DNA from: Streptomyces sp. NBC_00572
Lineage (GTDB): Bacteria > Actinomycetota > Actinomycetes > Streptomycetales > Streptomycetaceae
NCBI RefSeq assembly: GCF_026341815.1
Contig: NZ_JAPENX010000002.1
Location: forward strand, 124,001 to 188,000
Direction: 5' to 3'
DNA: 64,000 nt
The notes beneath the pieces were generated by a model. The model was not told the origin of the DNA and did no database searches. It saw only the letters and a program-made list of their open reading frames with translations. Positions 8,901 to 16,419 of the stretch are shown here, one piece after another (positions within the stretch are counted from its first letter, which is position 1; each line of letters opens with the position of its first letter). The position numbers were made by a program, and so were the translations under genes.

Positions 8901-9422
8901 GCCACCAAGGCGGTCGCCGCCCCGCGGGTCCTCCGGTTCGCCTGGAGCCGGGACGGGTCGCGGGTGGCCCTCCTCGGCCTCGACAACACCGTGCGGTTCC
9001 TCGACGCCGACCTCCGCGAGACCGGCCGACCGCTGCACCTCACCGGCGCCGTGACCACGCCGTCCTCGATCGCGCTGTCGCCCGACGCAGGTCGGGTCGC
9101 GGTCGGGTACGCCGACCGGGTCACCGTGCGTGACACGGCCACCGGCGACCTCGCCCTGCCCGAACTACGGGTCTCCGGAACGGACGAGATCATCCACTTG
9201 CGCTGGTCGCCGAACGGCGAGGTGCTGGCAGGGATCACCCGGTCCCCGCGCGGCCGGGAGGGCGACCGGCCCTCCGGACCGGTCGAGTTGTGGCGGGTGG
9301 GTGCCATCGACTGGGGCGAGGTGCTGTGCCACTGGACCGGTTCGGGGCTCACCCGTGAGGAATGGCTCGACCACGTCGGCCCCACCGAGCCCTACGTCGA
9401 TCTGTGCGCCGAGAAGAAGTGA
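5943..9422 (+). CDS. Lon (S16) protease-like domain, transmembrane helix and WD40-like beta-propeller fusion
   Basis: The start is ATG at 5943 (MADGLPAP), seven bases after AGGGGG. The product is about 1,159 residues. Residues about 225-365 match the proteolytic domain of Lon: a Ser286 loop (ADPSLGCAFAV, cf. GPSAG), RTALVGALDGTAEGRL, then GGYDKKLRAA with Lys342 in the place of Lon's catalytic Lys and VILPEDDLP after it. No AAA+ ATPase part is present. One hydrophobic helix at about 399-421 (ASVIGILIALVMIGG) follows, then about 700 residues of propeller-type repeats (YLKAWDLRTGK, LYLWSTRTWKPL, VRFLDADL, VELWRVG). The segment after the helix (LTRRATEPRLAGLLALAG) resembles the linker of actinobacterial WD40 STAND proteins. 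I infer a membrane-anchored protease regulated by its propeller. It is the first gene of a compact cassette. The fold assignment is by motif only. Confidence 0.72.
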   Translation: MADGLPAPLDVGALVSGPRLSMGPDRAVARQTLLSAAQPALGYLRARVAAEDVASLRVLRDGRTQLHALLTPRAAARTCVLALADDPPYRPARESEPGVSQALRASAAMGLAMVDDADRASQELATGARWLRHSWAQLPSADGPASGLLDLFLSGPAPRAAVGHQARIRRLVEGLGAEDRDLALPLLLWLLTLDGALPEPEPVASASVLFDGGNIGVRGTLSVAVLPEGPPALVPDPRTMSGFRADEKFHDSLRNAWTAAGDGTGGTVLWSLTDDEGVTAMAADPSLGCAFAVLLDEVRRQSKGRLRSFVTVRRLNPRTALVGALDGTAEGRLTSVGGYDKKLRAADNGQTVILPEDDLPKAREVWKDDRAARLQGVETVPDAAKAARTVDMHALVRSGASVIGILIALVMIGGAAGYALWDRGEERARRALAADLVTEALTRRATEPRLAGLLALAGKRIDSDTPNAEQAMRDVLETNSGLRIAWKASPGAVDSIAVDDERNRVYTTGDDPYLKAWDLRTGKALGRIPAEVGGLVYSAPAGLLAAEAEDGIHLYSAQGPVPAPLGTLPEPSCAAPGTHRVATAFTEPGSRLIEVRNDGTIAQFDVLTREESDCRRVGPGGAPQARWRILDAAVARAPWASGQLPGEERAVLLLDDNQVVSVGLDTHKVTSEIKDEDIPGQAFAVGANDALVVLATPRGVFAWDRQRGRPLDYPVGGLADPPKAMIEHNGSVVIAGDGGTALVPLGTGGDAATSRGMERPRGGAASAAAVGDLFTVVAAGRDGWIGVLDRRPGPLGLLPGGASSAASFATDGSLLLTSVSGRLSYGLRQVRPQPLAYKQNPALSEYPTLVTFDSAGQFINDAASSPTYVASAGQFKGAAKIVVWRKDGTLLRDLEPPGADQGTTSSAHRVAVGVGFVPGEDLLVARHVDGPLYLWSTRTWKPLGAISLGASEGLGFTLHESRPLALALERAGADDARLVLVDLHTRATKAVAAPRVLRFAWSRDGSRVALLGLDNTVRFLDADLRETGRPLHLTGAVTTPSSIALSPDAGRVAVGYADRVTVRDTATGDLALPELRVSGTDEIIHLRWSPNGEVLAGITRSPRGREGDRPSGPVELWRVGAIDWGEVLCHWTGSGLTREEWLDHVGPTEPYVDLCAEKK

Positions 9423-9432
9423 GGCCGTCACC

Positions 9433-11328
9433 ATGCCATGGGTCCGTCCGCCCCGTCTCCTTCCCGCCCGCCCGTCGGGCGCGCGAAGGTCACCCGAGGT
9501 ACCACCAGCCCGGCCGTCCGGACCGGCGACGGGACCGGCGAGGCCCTCGGTCCGCCCGTACAACGGGGTGCCGCCGTGCGAGGCCGCGGCGGCGGGCCCA
9601 CGACGTGAGGGTGGGGCGGGCGCACCACGTGCGGGTGGGACGAGTCCGTCCTCGGGCCTCTCGCGCCGGACCGGTCGCCGCGCGGTGGCCCTCCTCGTCG
9701 CGGGGATGATCGCCGCCGTGGGATGCACGGCCACCGACGACGGGGCCGCCCCGGCCGGGACCCGCCCGTCCACCGGCGCCGCCGGGTCCGGGCCGGACCG
9801 GACCCGCCCGGTCCTCGCCTTCGTCCAGCCCGAAAAGCGGGCCGTGATGCTGGCCGATGCGGCAGGTCGTACCTGGCGCGCCGCGCCGACCGACGACGCG
9901 CCCCCGCCCTCCGAGGTCGTGTGGTCGCCCGACGCGCGCCGCCTGGCCTGGCTCGACGAGACGAACATGAGCGGCACCGGCGAGATCCACATCTACGACG
10001 TGGCCAAGGGCACCGTGCACTCCGAGCCCTGCCCCTGCCGTGGTGTCGGTTTCCTCGGCCAGGACGTGGCGACGCTGGCCGCGGACGGCACCTCCCTCGC
10101 GCTCTTCCCGCCCGGCTACCCCGCCGAGCGCGCGCATCGCGTCAGGCTCGGCAAGGCGCAGGGGGCGTACGCCGAACTCGCCGTCGGCGGGCCCGACGAC
10201 GTCATCGTCTTCTCCGTGCTGCCCGAGGGCCCGGGCGTCACCCGCGGTCAGGGCACCGTGTCCGCCGTCGACCGGCGCGGCACGGTCCGCGCGCTCCTGC
10301 CGCCGACGAAGCCCACCACGTTCACCGACGCCCTGCGGGCCCCCGACGGCAAGGCCCTCGCCTGGGGCACCTCCGACAGCGGCGGTGCCTGCTGGACGAG
10401 GTCGACCCTGCTCACCCACTCCGGCGACACCGCCGAGGAGCCCCTGCGGCGGCTGCCGGACGATGCCGCCTTCCGGCGGGCCCTGATCGGTGAGCGGCAA
10501 CGCTCCCTCGGCTCCTTCGCCTGGGCCGGCGACGGACTCACCGTCACCTACGGTCCGCTCGTGAGCTGCCAGGTGCTCGGCTCCGACCGGTTCGTCTCCT
10601 ACTACGTGCGGGGTGGGGTCCACACCTTCCTCGGCACCGGCATGATCGGGATCGCGCTCGGCGCGGACGGGCGCGTGGCCAGACTCGCCGTGGACCTGTC
10701 CTCCACCGGTCTGGCCCGGGCGCAGCCCGGCATCGCCGGATACACCGGGACCCTGACCCTGACCTCGGGCGGCCGGGAACAGACCCTGGGGAAGGGGGTG
10801 TCCACCTTCGCCTTCACCCCCTACGAGAGCGCCGCGGCCAAGCCGCCCGCCGCCGTCCCACAGCCCCAGGACACGGCCGTGACCACCGTGGACGACCACG
10901 GCGCGCGACTGCCCGAGGGCGTGGTCCGGCTGGCCCGTCAGATCGAGGAGGCGGCCGCACGCGGGGACACCGATCGGCTCGTCGCCCTGTGCGGGACCTG
11001 CCGGCCGGGGGTGCACCAGTGGATCCGCGGAAAGGACGGCGCGGCGGCCGTCCTGCGAGCGATCCGCGCACACCCCGGGCGCAACGGCGCGGAGGGGCTG
11101 ATGTACCCCGGCCTGAGCAGTTGCGTGGACCAGCCCGAACAGGACATCACGTGTACACCGCAGCAGCTCAGGGACGTCGCCCTGCTCGGCCTGCGGCCCG
11201 ACGAGGCGAACGTCGACTACGGCGGCGTCGTCTACTACAGCTGGAGCGGCGGCCCCGCGATGGTCCCGCTCCTTGTACGGACCGACGCGAAGGGGGCGGC
11301 AGTGTGGACAGGCCTGGCGGCGGGATGA
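9433..11328 (+). CDS. Membrane-anchored beta-propeller (TolB/WD40-like) protein
   Basis: Ten bases after the protease/propeller gene, an ATG follows GTGAGG at good spacing, giving 631 residues. The first 80 residues are Pro/Arg/Gly-rich, followed by RRTGRRAVALLVAGMIAAVGC. This looks exactly like a lipoprotein signal with lipobox AVGC, but Cys98 lies too far in for a normal signal peptide. Either translation starts later, where I see no good start, or the segment is an internal anchor. The exported part has propeller-like strands (VVWSPDARRLAWLD, EIHIYDVAKG). The final 110 residues (from GVVRLARQIEEAAARGD) form a small separate domain with paired cysteines. Function is unknown; cassette position suggests it works with its neighbours at the membrane. 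Confidence 0.68.
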   Translation: MPWVRPPRLLPARPSGARRSPEVPPARPSGPATGPARPSVRPYNGVPPCEAAAAGPRREGGAGAPRAGGTSPSSGLSRRTGRRAVALLVAGMIAAVGCTATDDGAAPAGTRPSTGAAGSGPDRTRPVLAFVQPEKRAVMLADAAGRTWRAAPTDDAPPPSEVVWSPDARRLAWLDETNMSGTGEIHIYDVAKGTVHSEPCPCRGVGFLGQDVATLAADGTSLALFPPGYPAERAHRVRLGKAQGAYAELAVGGPDDVIVFSVLPEGPGVTRGQGTVSAVDRRGTVRALLPPTKPTTFTDALRAPDGKALAWGTSDSGGACWTRSTLLTHSGDTAEEPLRRLPDDAAFRRALIGERQRSLGSFAWAGDGLTVTYGPLVSCQVLGSDRFVSYYVRGGVHTFLGTGMIGIALGADGRVARLAVDLSSTGLARAQPGIAGYTGTLTLTSGGREQTLGKGVSTFAFTPYESAAAKPPAAVPQPQDTAVTTVDDHGARLPEGVVRLARQIEEAAARGDTDRLVALCGTCRPGVHQWIRGKDGAAAVLRAIRAHPGRNGAEGLMYPGLSSCVDQPEQDITCTPQQLRDVALLGLRPDEANVDYGGVVYYSWSGGPAMVPLLVRTDAKGAAVWTGLAAG

Positions 11329-12818
11329 ACGACCCGACGGTGACGGACCCCGCCGCGGTCCCGGCGCCGAGGAAGAGCGGGCAGGAAGAGACCGAGGGTC
11401 GGGAGCGGAAGGCGGGCGCTTCGACGCGGGAAGCGGCCGTCCCGATGCGAGAGGCGGGCAGCCTGATACGTGAAGCAGGCGGCCGGATGCGGGAAGCCGG
11501 GGTCCCGGTGCGGGAAGTCGGGGATCCTGAGGGGCAGGCCCGGGGTGGCTCTCGGCGGCCGGGCGGCGGACCGATCATGACCGGCGACCTCGTGGGCGGC
11601 CGTCGGGTGCTCGGCTTCGGACATGTCGAGGGGGCCGCGTCCTCCGCCGACTCCAGGTACTCCGCGTCCACCACCTCCTCCGCGAACGGCGCCGAGAGAG
11701 CCGTCGCCCCCTTCGGGGACCGGCTGCTGCTCGACGGCGACCAGCACGCCGACGGGCCGCCCACACGGAGCGCCGACCCCACCGACCATCCCACGCTGGA
11801 ACGGACGGGGCCTCCCCCGTACCGCCAGCTCGACGACCGGCACGTGCACCACGCGGACGACCTCGCCCCCGGTCTCGTCACCGCCTTCGAAAGGCTGCTG
11901 TACGGGCCGGACGCCGCCGGCTACCTCGGTGTCCTCGTCGACCGGCTCACCGCCGACGGCCACGGAGTCTGGCTGGCCGGTGGAGTGCCGCGCGACCTGG
12001 TGACGGGGGCCGTCTCCGACACGGCACGCGACGACGGGACGGCAGCCGTCCCCGACCCGGCACACGATCCGCCGACCGGAGCCGGCCCCGCCACGGCACA
12101 CGACCTGGACGCGACCGGCACAGCACCGGCCGGCGCCTTCCTCACCGTCGTCGACGAGGTGCTACTCCTCGACGGCGACAGCGCGGAACTCCCCCGGCTC
12201 TTCAGCCCGCGCTCCCTCGTCTGCTCCGTGCTCGCCGTCCGCCGCGACCGGCGAACCCTGGAGTACCGGGGTCTCGGCCTCACCGGTATGCCGTATCCGG
12301 CGACCGGAACCGACCTGCTCCAGGACGCCCGGCAGCGCGACCTCACGGTCAACACCCTGCTGTACGACCCCGTACGACGGCTCGTCCTCGACCCGCTGGG
12401 GCGGGCCCTCGCCGATCTCGGACTCCACGCCGAGGCCGCACCACGTCCGCTCCGGCTCGCCCTGCCGGGAACCCCGGAGCGGCCCGACGTCTGCGCCGAA
12501 CTCCTGCTGCGGGCGGCCAAGTTCCGGATCCGCTGGGACGCCCGGGCCGGCCTGGACGACACCGCGCTGGGGGCCTGGGCCGCCGGCCTGCCCGCGGACC
12601 TCGCCGCGCGGCTCGACGGCGGCCCGGAGGGGTTGCCGCGGCTCGCGGGCCTGTGGGAGGCGTGGGTGCCGGGAGGGCCGACAGCCGCCCAGGCGGAGTC
12701 GCTCCGAGCATACGGACCGGCCATGTCCGGCCTTCTCGACCGGCTGGCCGCGCCGACGCGACGGGAGAGCCCCGGGCACCCGGCCGAACGGGCCCGGTCC
12801 GACGAGAGGGACACCTGA
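11325..12818 (+). CDS. PcnB/Cca-type nucleotidyltransferase with repeat-rich N-terminus
   Basis: The ATG overlaps the previous stop (ATGA), implying translational coupling; 497 residues. After a disordered N-terminus of about 180 residues comes a class II nucleotidyltransferase head: WLAGGVPRDLV (GG at 219-220, R223, D224), a roughly 35-residue insertion, the metal-binding HDLDATG (D260, D262) and QRDLTVNTLLYDP at about 337-349, then LDPLGRALADL and a helical LLRAAKFRIRW. The EDxxR motif that fixes nucleotide choice in CCA-adding enzymes is not conserved (PDVCA sits where it should be). This is therefore probably not the housekeeping tRNA enzyme. Product and substrate are unknown. Its place between membrane proteins and a SLATT-like gene hints at signalling or toxin use. 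Confidence 0.68.
   Translation: MNDPTVTDPAAVPAPRKSGQEETEGRERKAGASTREAAVPMREAGSLIREAGGRMREAGVPVREVGDPEGQARGGSRRPGGGPIMTGDLVGGRRVLGFGHVEGAASSADSRYSASTTSSANGAERAVAPFGDRLLLDGDQHADGPPTRSADPTDHPTLERTGPPPYRQLDDRHVHHADDLAPGLVTAFERLLYGPDAAGYLGVLVDRLTADGHGVWLAGGVPRDLVTGAVSDTARDDGTAAVPDPAHDPPTGAGPATAHDLDATGTAPAGAFLTVVDEVLLLDGDSAELPRLFSPRSLVCSVLAVRRDRRTLEYRGLGLTGMPYPATGTDLLQDARQRDLTVNTLLYDPVRRLVLDPLGRALADLGLHAEAAPRPLRLALPGTPERPDVCAELLLRAAKFRIRWDARAGLDDTALGAWAAGLPADLAARLDGGPEGLPRLAGLWEAWVPGGPTAAQAESLRAYGPAMSGLLDRLAAPTRRESPGHPAERARSDERDT
11427..11531 (+). repeat. Five tandem 21-bp repeats coding for a REAG-type heptapeptide
   Basis: Five in-frame units each encode Arg-Glu-(Ala/Val)-(Ala/Gly) plus three variable residues: REAAVPM, REAGSLI, REAGGRM, REAGVPV, REVGDPE. 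They lie in the N-terminal low-complexity part of the nucleotidyltransferase-like gene. A seven-residue period is compatible with a helix or coiled coil, though the Gly and Pro content makes a flexible linker as likely. Copy number may vary between strains. Confidence 0.75.
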
Positions 12819-14236
12819 TGACCGGAGCCGACGCCCTCCCCGCGCACCGTCCCTTGAGCGGCTGGGTCGCCCGGGTCGAGCCGGGCGGCACCCCCGGTGC
12901 ACCCGGTCTGCTCGGCCCCATCAACGACGGTGACGAGCGCGCCGACGCCAGAACGGCTGCGCGTTTTCGCACCACCGGCTGGACCCGGGTCGACGCGGCC
13001 GTGCGGCGGCCGACCGGTGTCCCCGTACGGGCGCTCGCCCTGCGGGCGCCGAACGGGGCCCTCGTGGTCGAACTCGACGACCAGGGCGCCCCCGTGGAAG
13101 TCTCCACGGACGGCGCGGAACTTGTCGCACTGCTTGAGAAACGGTGGGCCGACGTCCCCGCCGACCCCGCGACCGTGGACCGGCTCGTCGGCGAGAGCCT
13201 GGAGCTGCGGTACTTCCTGCTGCACCGTCTCGCACTGGAGACGGCGGCGCCGGCCGCCCTCTTCCACTGTCTGCCGTGGCACCGGGTCGAGGCCGCCGCC
13301 CACGCGGCGGCCGCCCTCCTCGCCGGACCCGAGCCCGGACACGCACCCGAACCCGAACACGTGACCCCTACAAGACAGGAGCCGCGCCCCGCTCCGTACG
13401 GTGAACTGCGCCATTGGTTCACCCCGGCCGCCACCTCGCTCGCGGGACCCCTTTCAGTCCTGGAGGCCGGGCTCCGCACCGTACGCCCCGGTCCTTGGTT
13501 CGGCCGGGAGGCGTCGGCCCTGCTCGCCGGGCTCCTCGCGGTGGATCCGGAGCGGCTGCCCACGTCGGCCCGCGGCGCACTGGCCGGACTCGCTCTACGG
13601 ATCGGGGCGAGCCCCGCCCTTCAGCACAGTGCCCGGCTCGCCGCCGCCCGGCTGACCGCCCCGGAGCCCGGCGCCGAGGCCGAAGACCTCGCGCTCACCG
13701 CCCGGATGGACTCCACCTTCGTCCTCCGCGCCGCCGACGGGGAGGACGACGAGCCGACCGCCGCGTCGCTGGGGCAGGGGCCCGTCGAGGCCGAGGTGAC
13801 CGTCACGCGCGCTGGACGGGTGACCGTCGAGATGGAGATCGACATCGTCGCGGCGGAGGCGGCCGCCACCGGTGGCGGGCGAGCGCCGGACGCCGCTGAG
13901 GGCCCTCCGTGTCAGCCCGTGCTGCTCGGGCCGGCGGGCGAGGCCACCGGAGCGCCGGGAGGTGAGCGCTACTGGATGGTGCTCGACGATGTCGGCCCGA
14001 TGCTCCACGGACGGATCGCCGCCCCCGCTCCGCCCGGGCAGTTCGACGTGGACCTGGACGGACCACCGGTGCCGTTGCTCTTCCTCGACCGGGTGTCCCC
14101 CGCGAAGCTGCTCGCCTCTCTGCGGGCCAACGAACGGATCGGCCCCGCCCGTTGGCACGAGCTGGTCGACGGGTTGCCACCCCGTCATCCCGCGCACGCC
14201 GCCCTGACCGCCTACGAGGAGGAACTCCCCACGTAG
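12818..14236 (+). CDS. Conserved-looking hypothetical protein of the cassette
   Basis: The start overlaps the preceding stop by one base (TGATG), so it is very likely co-translated. The protein has 472 residues, no signal peptide and no membrane helix. Three parts can be made out: an N-terminal Gly/Asp-rich region ending in a beta-rich VRALALRAPNGALVVEL; a long helical, Ala/Leu-rich middle (about 130-300, with a Pro/Glu-rich break near 180); and a C-terminal part from MDSTFVLRAADGE with beta strands (VEAEVTVTRAGRVTVEMEIDI, YWMVLDDVGP) and a closing LPPRHPAHAALTAYEEE. I do not recognise a family. Its order with the nucleotidyltransferase-like and SLATT-like genes suggests a partner or adaptor, which is inference only. 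Confidence 0.75.
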   Translation: MTGADALPAHRPLSGWVARVEPGGTPGAPGLLGPINDGDERADARTAARFRTTGWTRVDAAVRRPTGVPVRALALRAPNGALVVELDDQGAPVEVSTDGAELVALLEKRWADVPADPATVDRLVGESLELRYFLLHRLALETAAPAALFHCLPWHRVEAAAHAAAALLAGPEPGHAPEPEHVTPTRQEPRPAPYGELRHWFTPAATSLAGPLSVLEAGLRTVRPGPWFGREASALLAGLLAVDPERLPTSARGALAGLALRIGASPALQHSARLAAARLTAPEPGAEAEDLALTARMDSTFVLRAADGEDDEPTAASLGQGPVEAEVTVTRAGRVTVEMEIDIVAAEAAATGGGRAPDAAEGPPCQPVLLGPAGEATGAPGGERYWMVLDDVGPMLHGRIAAPAPPGQFDVDLDGPPVPLLFLDRVSPAKLLASLRANERIGPARWHELVDGLPPRHPAHAALTAYEEELPT

Positions 14237-14286
14237 AAGCGGACGTTCCGACCCCTCGATGCACCCGGCCCCGCTACCGTGGGCGG

Positions 14287-14901
14287 GTGGACGCCACACC
14301 GACCGACGCGGCATCGAACCCGGCCGCCCCCGCCTCGGCCCCCGCCCCGGAAGCCCCTCCGGGAGGGGCATCGGAGACCGGTACCGACGGCGAGGCGAAC
14401 CGCCGCCAAGCTCTCGACGCCGAATTCCGCCGTCTGGAGGAGAGCGCCATGTGGAGCGCACAGTGCCAGTTCGAAGAGGGTAAGCGCTGGCGGGCGACGC
14501 ACTGGGCCCTCGGCCTTCCCGCGACCCTGCTGGCCGCCATCGCGGGGACGACCGCGCTCGTGGAGTCCACGGGCGCGACCGCCGCCGGCATCCTGGCGCT
14601 GCTGTCGGCGGGCCTGGGCGCGATCCTCACCACGGTGAACGCGCCCCAGCGGGCGAGTCAAGCCGTCGCCGCGGCGAACGTCTACCTGTCGATTCAGACG
14701 GCGGCCCGACAGCACCGCGAGATCGACCTGCCGGCCTGGACCACCGTCGAGGCCCGCGAGGCCCTGGCCGCGTTGACCACTCGCCGCGACGAACAGAATG
14801 CCGGTGCCGACCCGCCCAGCCGCCGCGCCTACCGCAAGGCACACGCCAACCTGAGCGCCGGGGGCCAGACCTACACGGTCGACGGACCCGCACCGCTCTG
14901 A
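14287..14901 (+). CDS. SLATT-type two-helix membrane protein
   Basis: The start is GTG at 14287, 50 bases after the previous stop; 204 residues. An acidic, Ala/Pro-rich N-terminus is followed by a charged helix (about 38-70, EFRRLEESAMWSAQCQFEEG), two closely spaced membrane helices (about 72-92 and 97-116, PATLLAAIAGTTALV and GILALLSAGLGAILTTV) and a cytosolic helical tail with NAPQRASQAVAAANVYLSIQ. This layout matches SLATT domains, known as predicted pore-forming effectors that often accompany nucleotide-second-messenger synthetases. Here it lies three genes after a nucleotidyltransferase-like gene. The SLATT call rests on architecture and sequence style, not a search. Confidence 0.7.
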   Translation: MDATPTDAASNPAAPASAPAPEAPPGGASETGTDGEANRRQALDAEFRRLEESAMWSAQCQFEEGKRWRATHWALGLPATLLAAIAGTTALVESTGATAAGILALLSAGLGAILTTVNAPQRASQAVAAANVYLSIQTAARQHREIDLPAWTTVEAREALAALTTRRDEQNAGADPPSRRAYRKAHANLSAGGQTYTVDGPAPL

Positions 14902-15155
14902 CCGGAGCCCGCTGCACGATCCCCGACAGCGACGGAGCACAGCCGGCGTGCGGCCACCCGTGGCCCTTCGATCTCTCCGCGACGATCAGCCGGCGCCCCG
15001 CGGAGGACGAGCAGAGGCCCCGTCGACGCCCCCGGCTCCACCCCCTCAGGGACTCCTGGGCACGGCTACGGTCATCGGGCACGGAGGGGTACGGCTTCCC
15101 TCGCTCGGGCTGCGCACCATACTGGTCGGGCCCTGATCGCCCACCGAACGGTTCC

Positions 15156-16349
15156 ATGGACAAGAACAGCACTTCTTCGACCACCGTCCCCGACACCGCC
15201 TGGCTCGGGCGCGGGCGCCACCTCGGGCCCGAGCCCGAGCGGGACGTCCGGCGCAACCTGCTCGCCCTCAAGGCGGCCCAGGTGATCGACGATTTCCTGG
15301 ACCTCGACCCCGTCGAGGCGGCACGTTCCACCGACCTGTACCCCCGGGACGGGTCCGCCGACCCCGGCCCGTCCGCCCGCCGCCTCTTCGAGGCCCGCTG
15401 GCGCGTGGCCGACGGCGTCACGGTACGCGCGCAACTGACCACCTACGAGACCGAGTCCCGCCGCACGAAGAGTGCAGGTGTCGACTGGGTCCTCGCCGCC
15501 GAGGCCGAGCGGGCGTGGGAAGCGGGCTGGCCCTCACCGGCCACCGTGTTCTGGCCCGACAGCGACCAGATCGCATGGGACCACGAGACGGTGGAGGGCG
15601 TGCGCCTGCGAACGGCGAACCACCTGCCCAAGGACGACGACGAGTTGCGCCGGCTGCTGCGGGCCTGCACCCGGCAGAGCTGGTTCATCCATGTCGTGGT
15701 GCACGAGGCGATGACGCCGGACACCCTGGGCCGCCGGCCGATCACGGCGTTCCTGCCACCGAGCCTGCGGCACCGGGTGGTCGAACACCGGGCCACCCCG
15801 GACCAGGCGCTGATCGCCGACTTCGTGATGAAGCGCGAGCTGGGTGTGGGGATACCGCGCGGCGGCGCGGTCATCCTGCCCCCGACACCGCAGGCCTTCG
15901 ATGACGACGCGGAGCGCTTCACGGTACGCAACGTCTTCCTCGACGGCACGGAACCCACTCAACTCCTGGACAAGATTACGGAGTTCGCCTCACTGCCCCA
16001 GCCGCTGCCGGCCGAGGCCGAACAGGCACTGACACGGCTGCGCCAAGGCTGGCACCTGCTCACCCCCGACGAGGAGCTGGACCACGCACGGGCCATGGTC
16101 ACCAGGTACGCCAAGGCACTCGAAGCCATGACGGCATCCTGCGACCTGTACCGGGAGGCCGCCGAGTCGGCGCTCGACGCCCTCGCCGAGGCGACCGGCG
16201 GCGAGGGCGTCCCCCGGTCGGCATCGCCGGCGACCGCCAAAGAGGACTCTTCGCCGTGGAAGAACCTCACGAAGACACTCGCCCGCTTCCGGGGCTCGAA
16301 CCCCCAAGCGCCGGAAACGGAGGTCCAGCAGCGTCCGAACGGCCAGTGA
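15156..16349 (+). CDS. Hypothetical protein, last gene of the protease/nucleotidyltransferase cassette
   Basis: 397 residues from ATG at 15156, 254 bases after the SLATT-like gene, so it may have its own promoter. There is no signal peptide or membrane helix. The N-terminal half (about 20-110) contains VRRNLLALKAAQVIDDFLDLDP. The middle has RQSWFIHVVVHEAM and LLRACTRQSW, a possible small alpha/beta unit. The C-terminal third is helical and charged (YAKALEAMTASCDLYREAAESALDAL) and ends in a Ser/Pro-rich tail. I cannot name a family. It ends just before a strong hairpin that separates it from the xdh operon. Confidence 0.72.
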   Translation: MDKNSTSSTTVPDTAWLGRGRHLGPEPERDVRRNLLALKAAQVIDDFLDLDPVEAARSTDLYPRDGSADPGPSARRLFEARWRVADGVTVRAQLTTYETESRRTKSAGVDWVLAAEAERAWEAGWPSPATVFWPDSDQIAWDHETVEGVRLRTANHLPKDDDELRRLLRACTRQSWFIHVVVHEAMTPDTLGRRPITAFLPPSLRHRVVEHRATPDQALIADFVMKRELGVGIPRGGAVILPPTPQAFDDDAERFTVRNVFLDGTEPTQLLDKITEFASLPQPLPAEAEQALTRLRQGWHLLTPDEELDHARAMVTRYAKALEAMTASCDLYREAAESALDALAEATGGEGVPRSASPATAKEDSSPWKNLTKTLARFRGSNPQAPETEVQQRPNGQ

Positions 16350-16388
16350 CACAGGGAGCAGCCCACGCCACGTCGTCGTCATGGAGCC

Positions 16389-16416
16389 GCCCACGCCACG
16401 TCGTCGTGGCGTGGGC
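16389..16416. terminator. Bidirectional hairpin between convergent operons
   Basis: A perfect 12-bp stem (GCCCACGCCACG at 16389-16400 with its complement at 16405-16416) closes a four-base loop between the cassette end (16349) and xdhC (from 16420). Nineteen bases of the left arm and loop are also present as a direct copy at 16361-16379. There is no T-run, as is usual for streptomycete terminators. Confidence 0.75.
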
Positions 16417-16419
16417 GTG

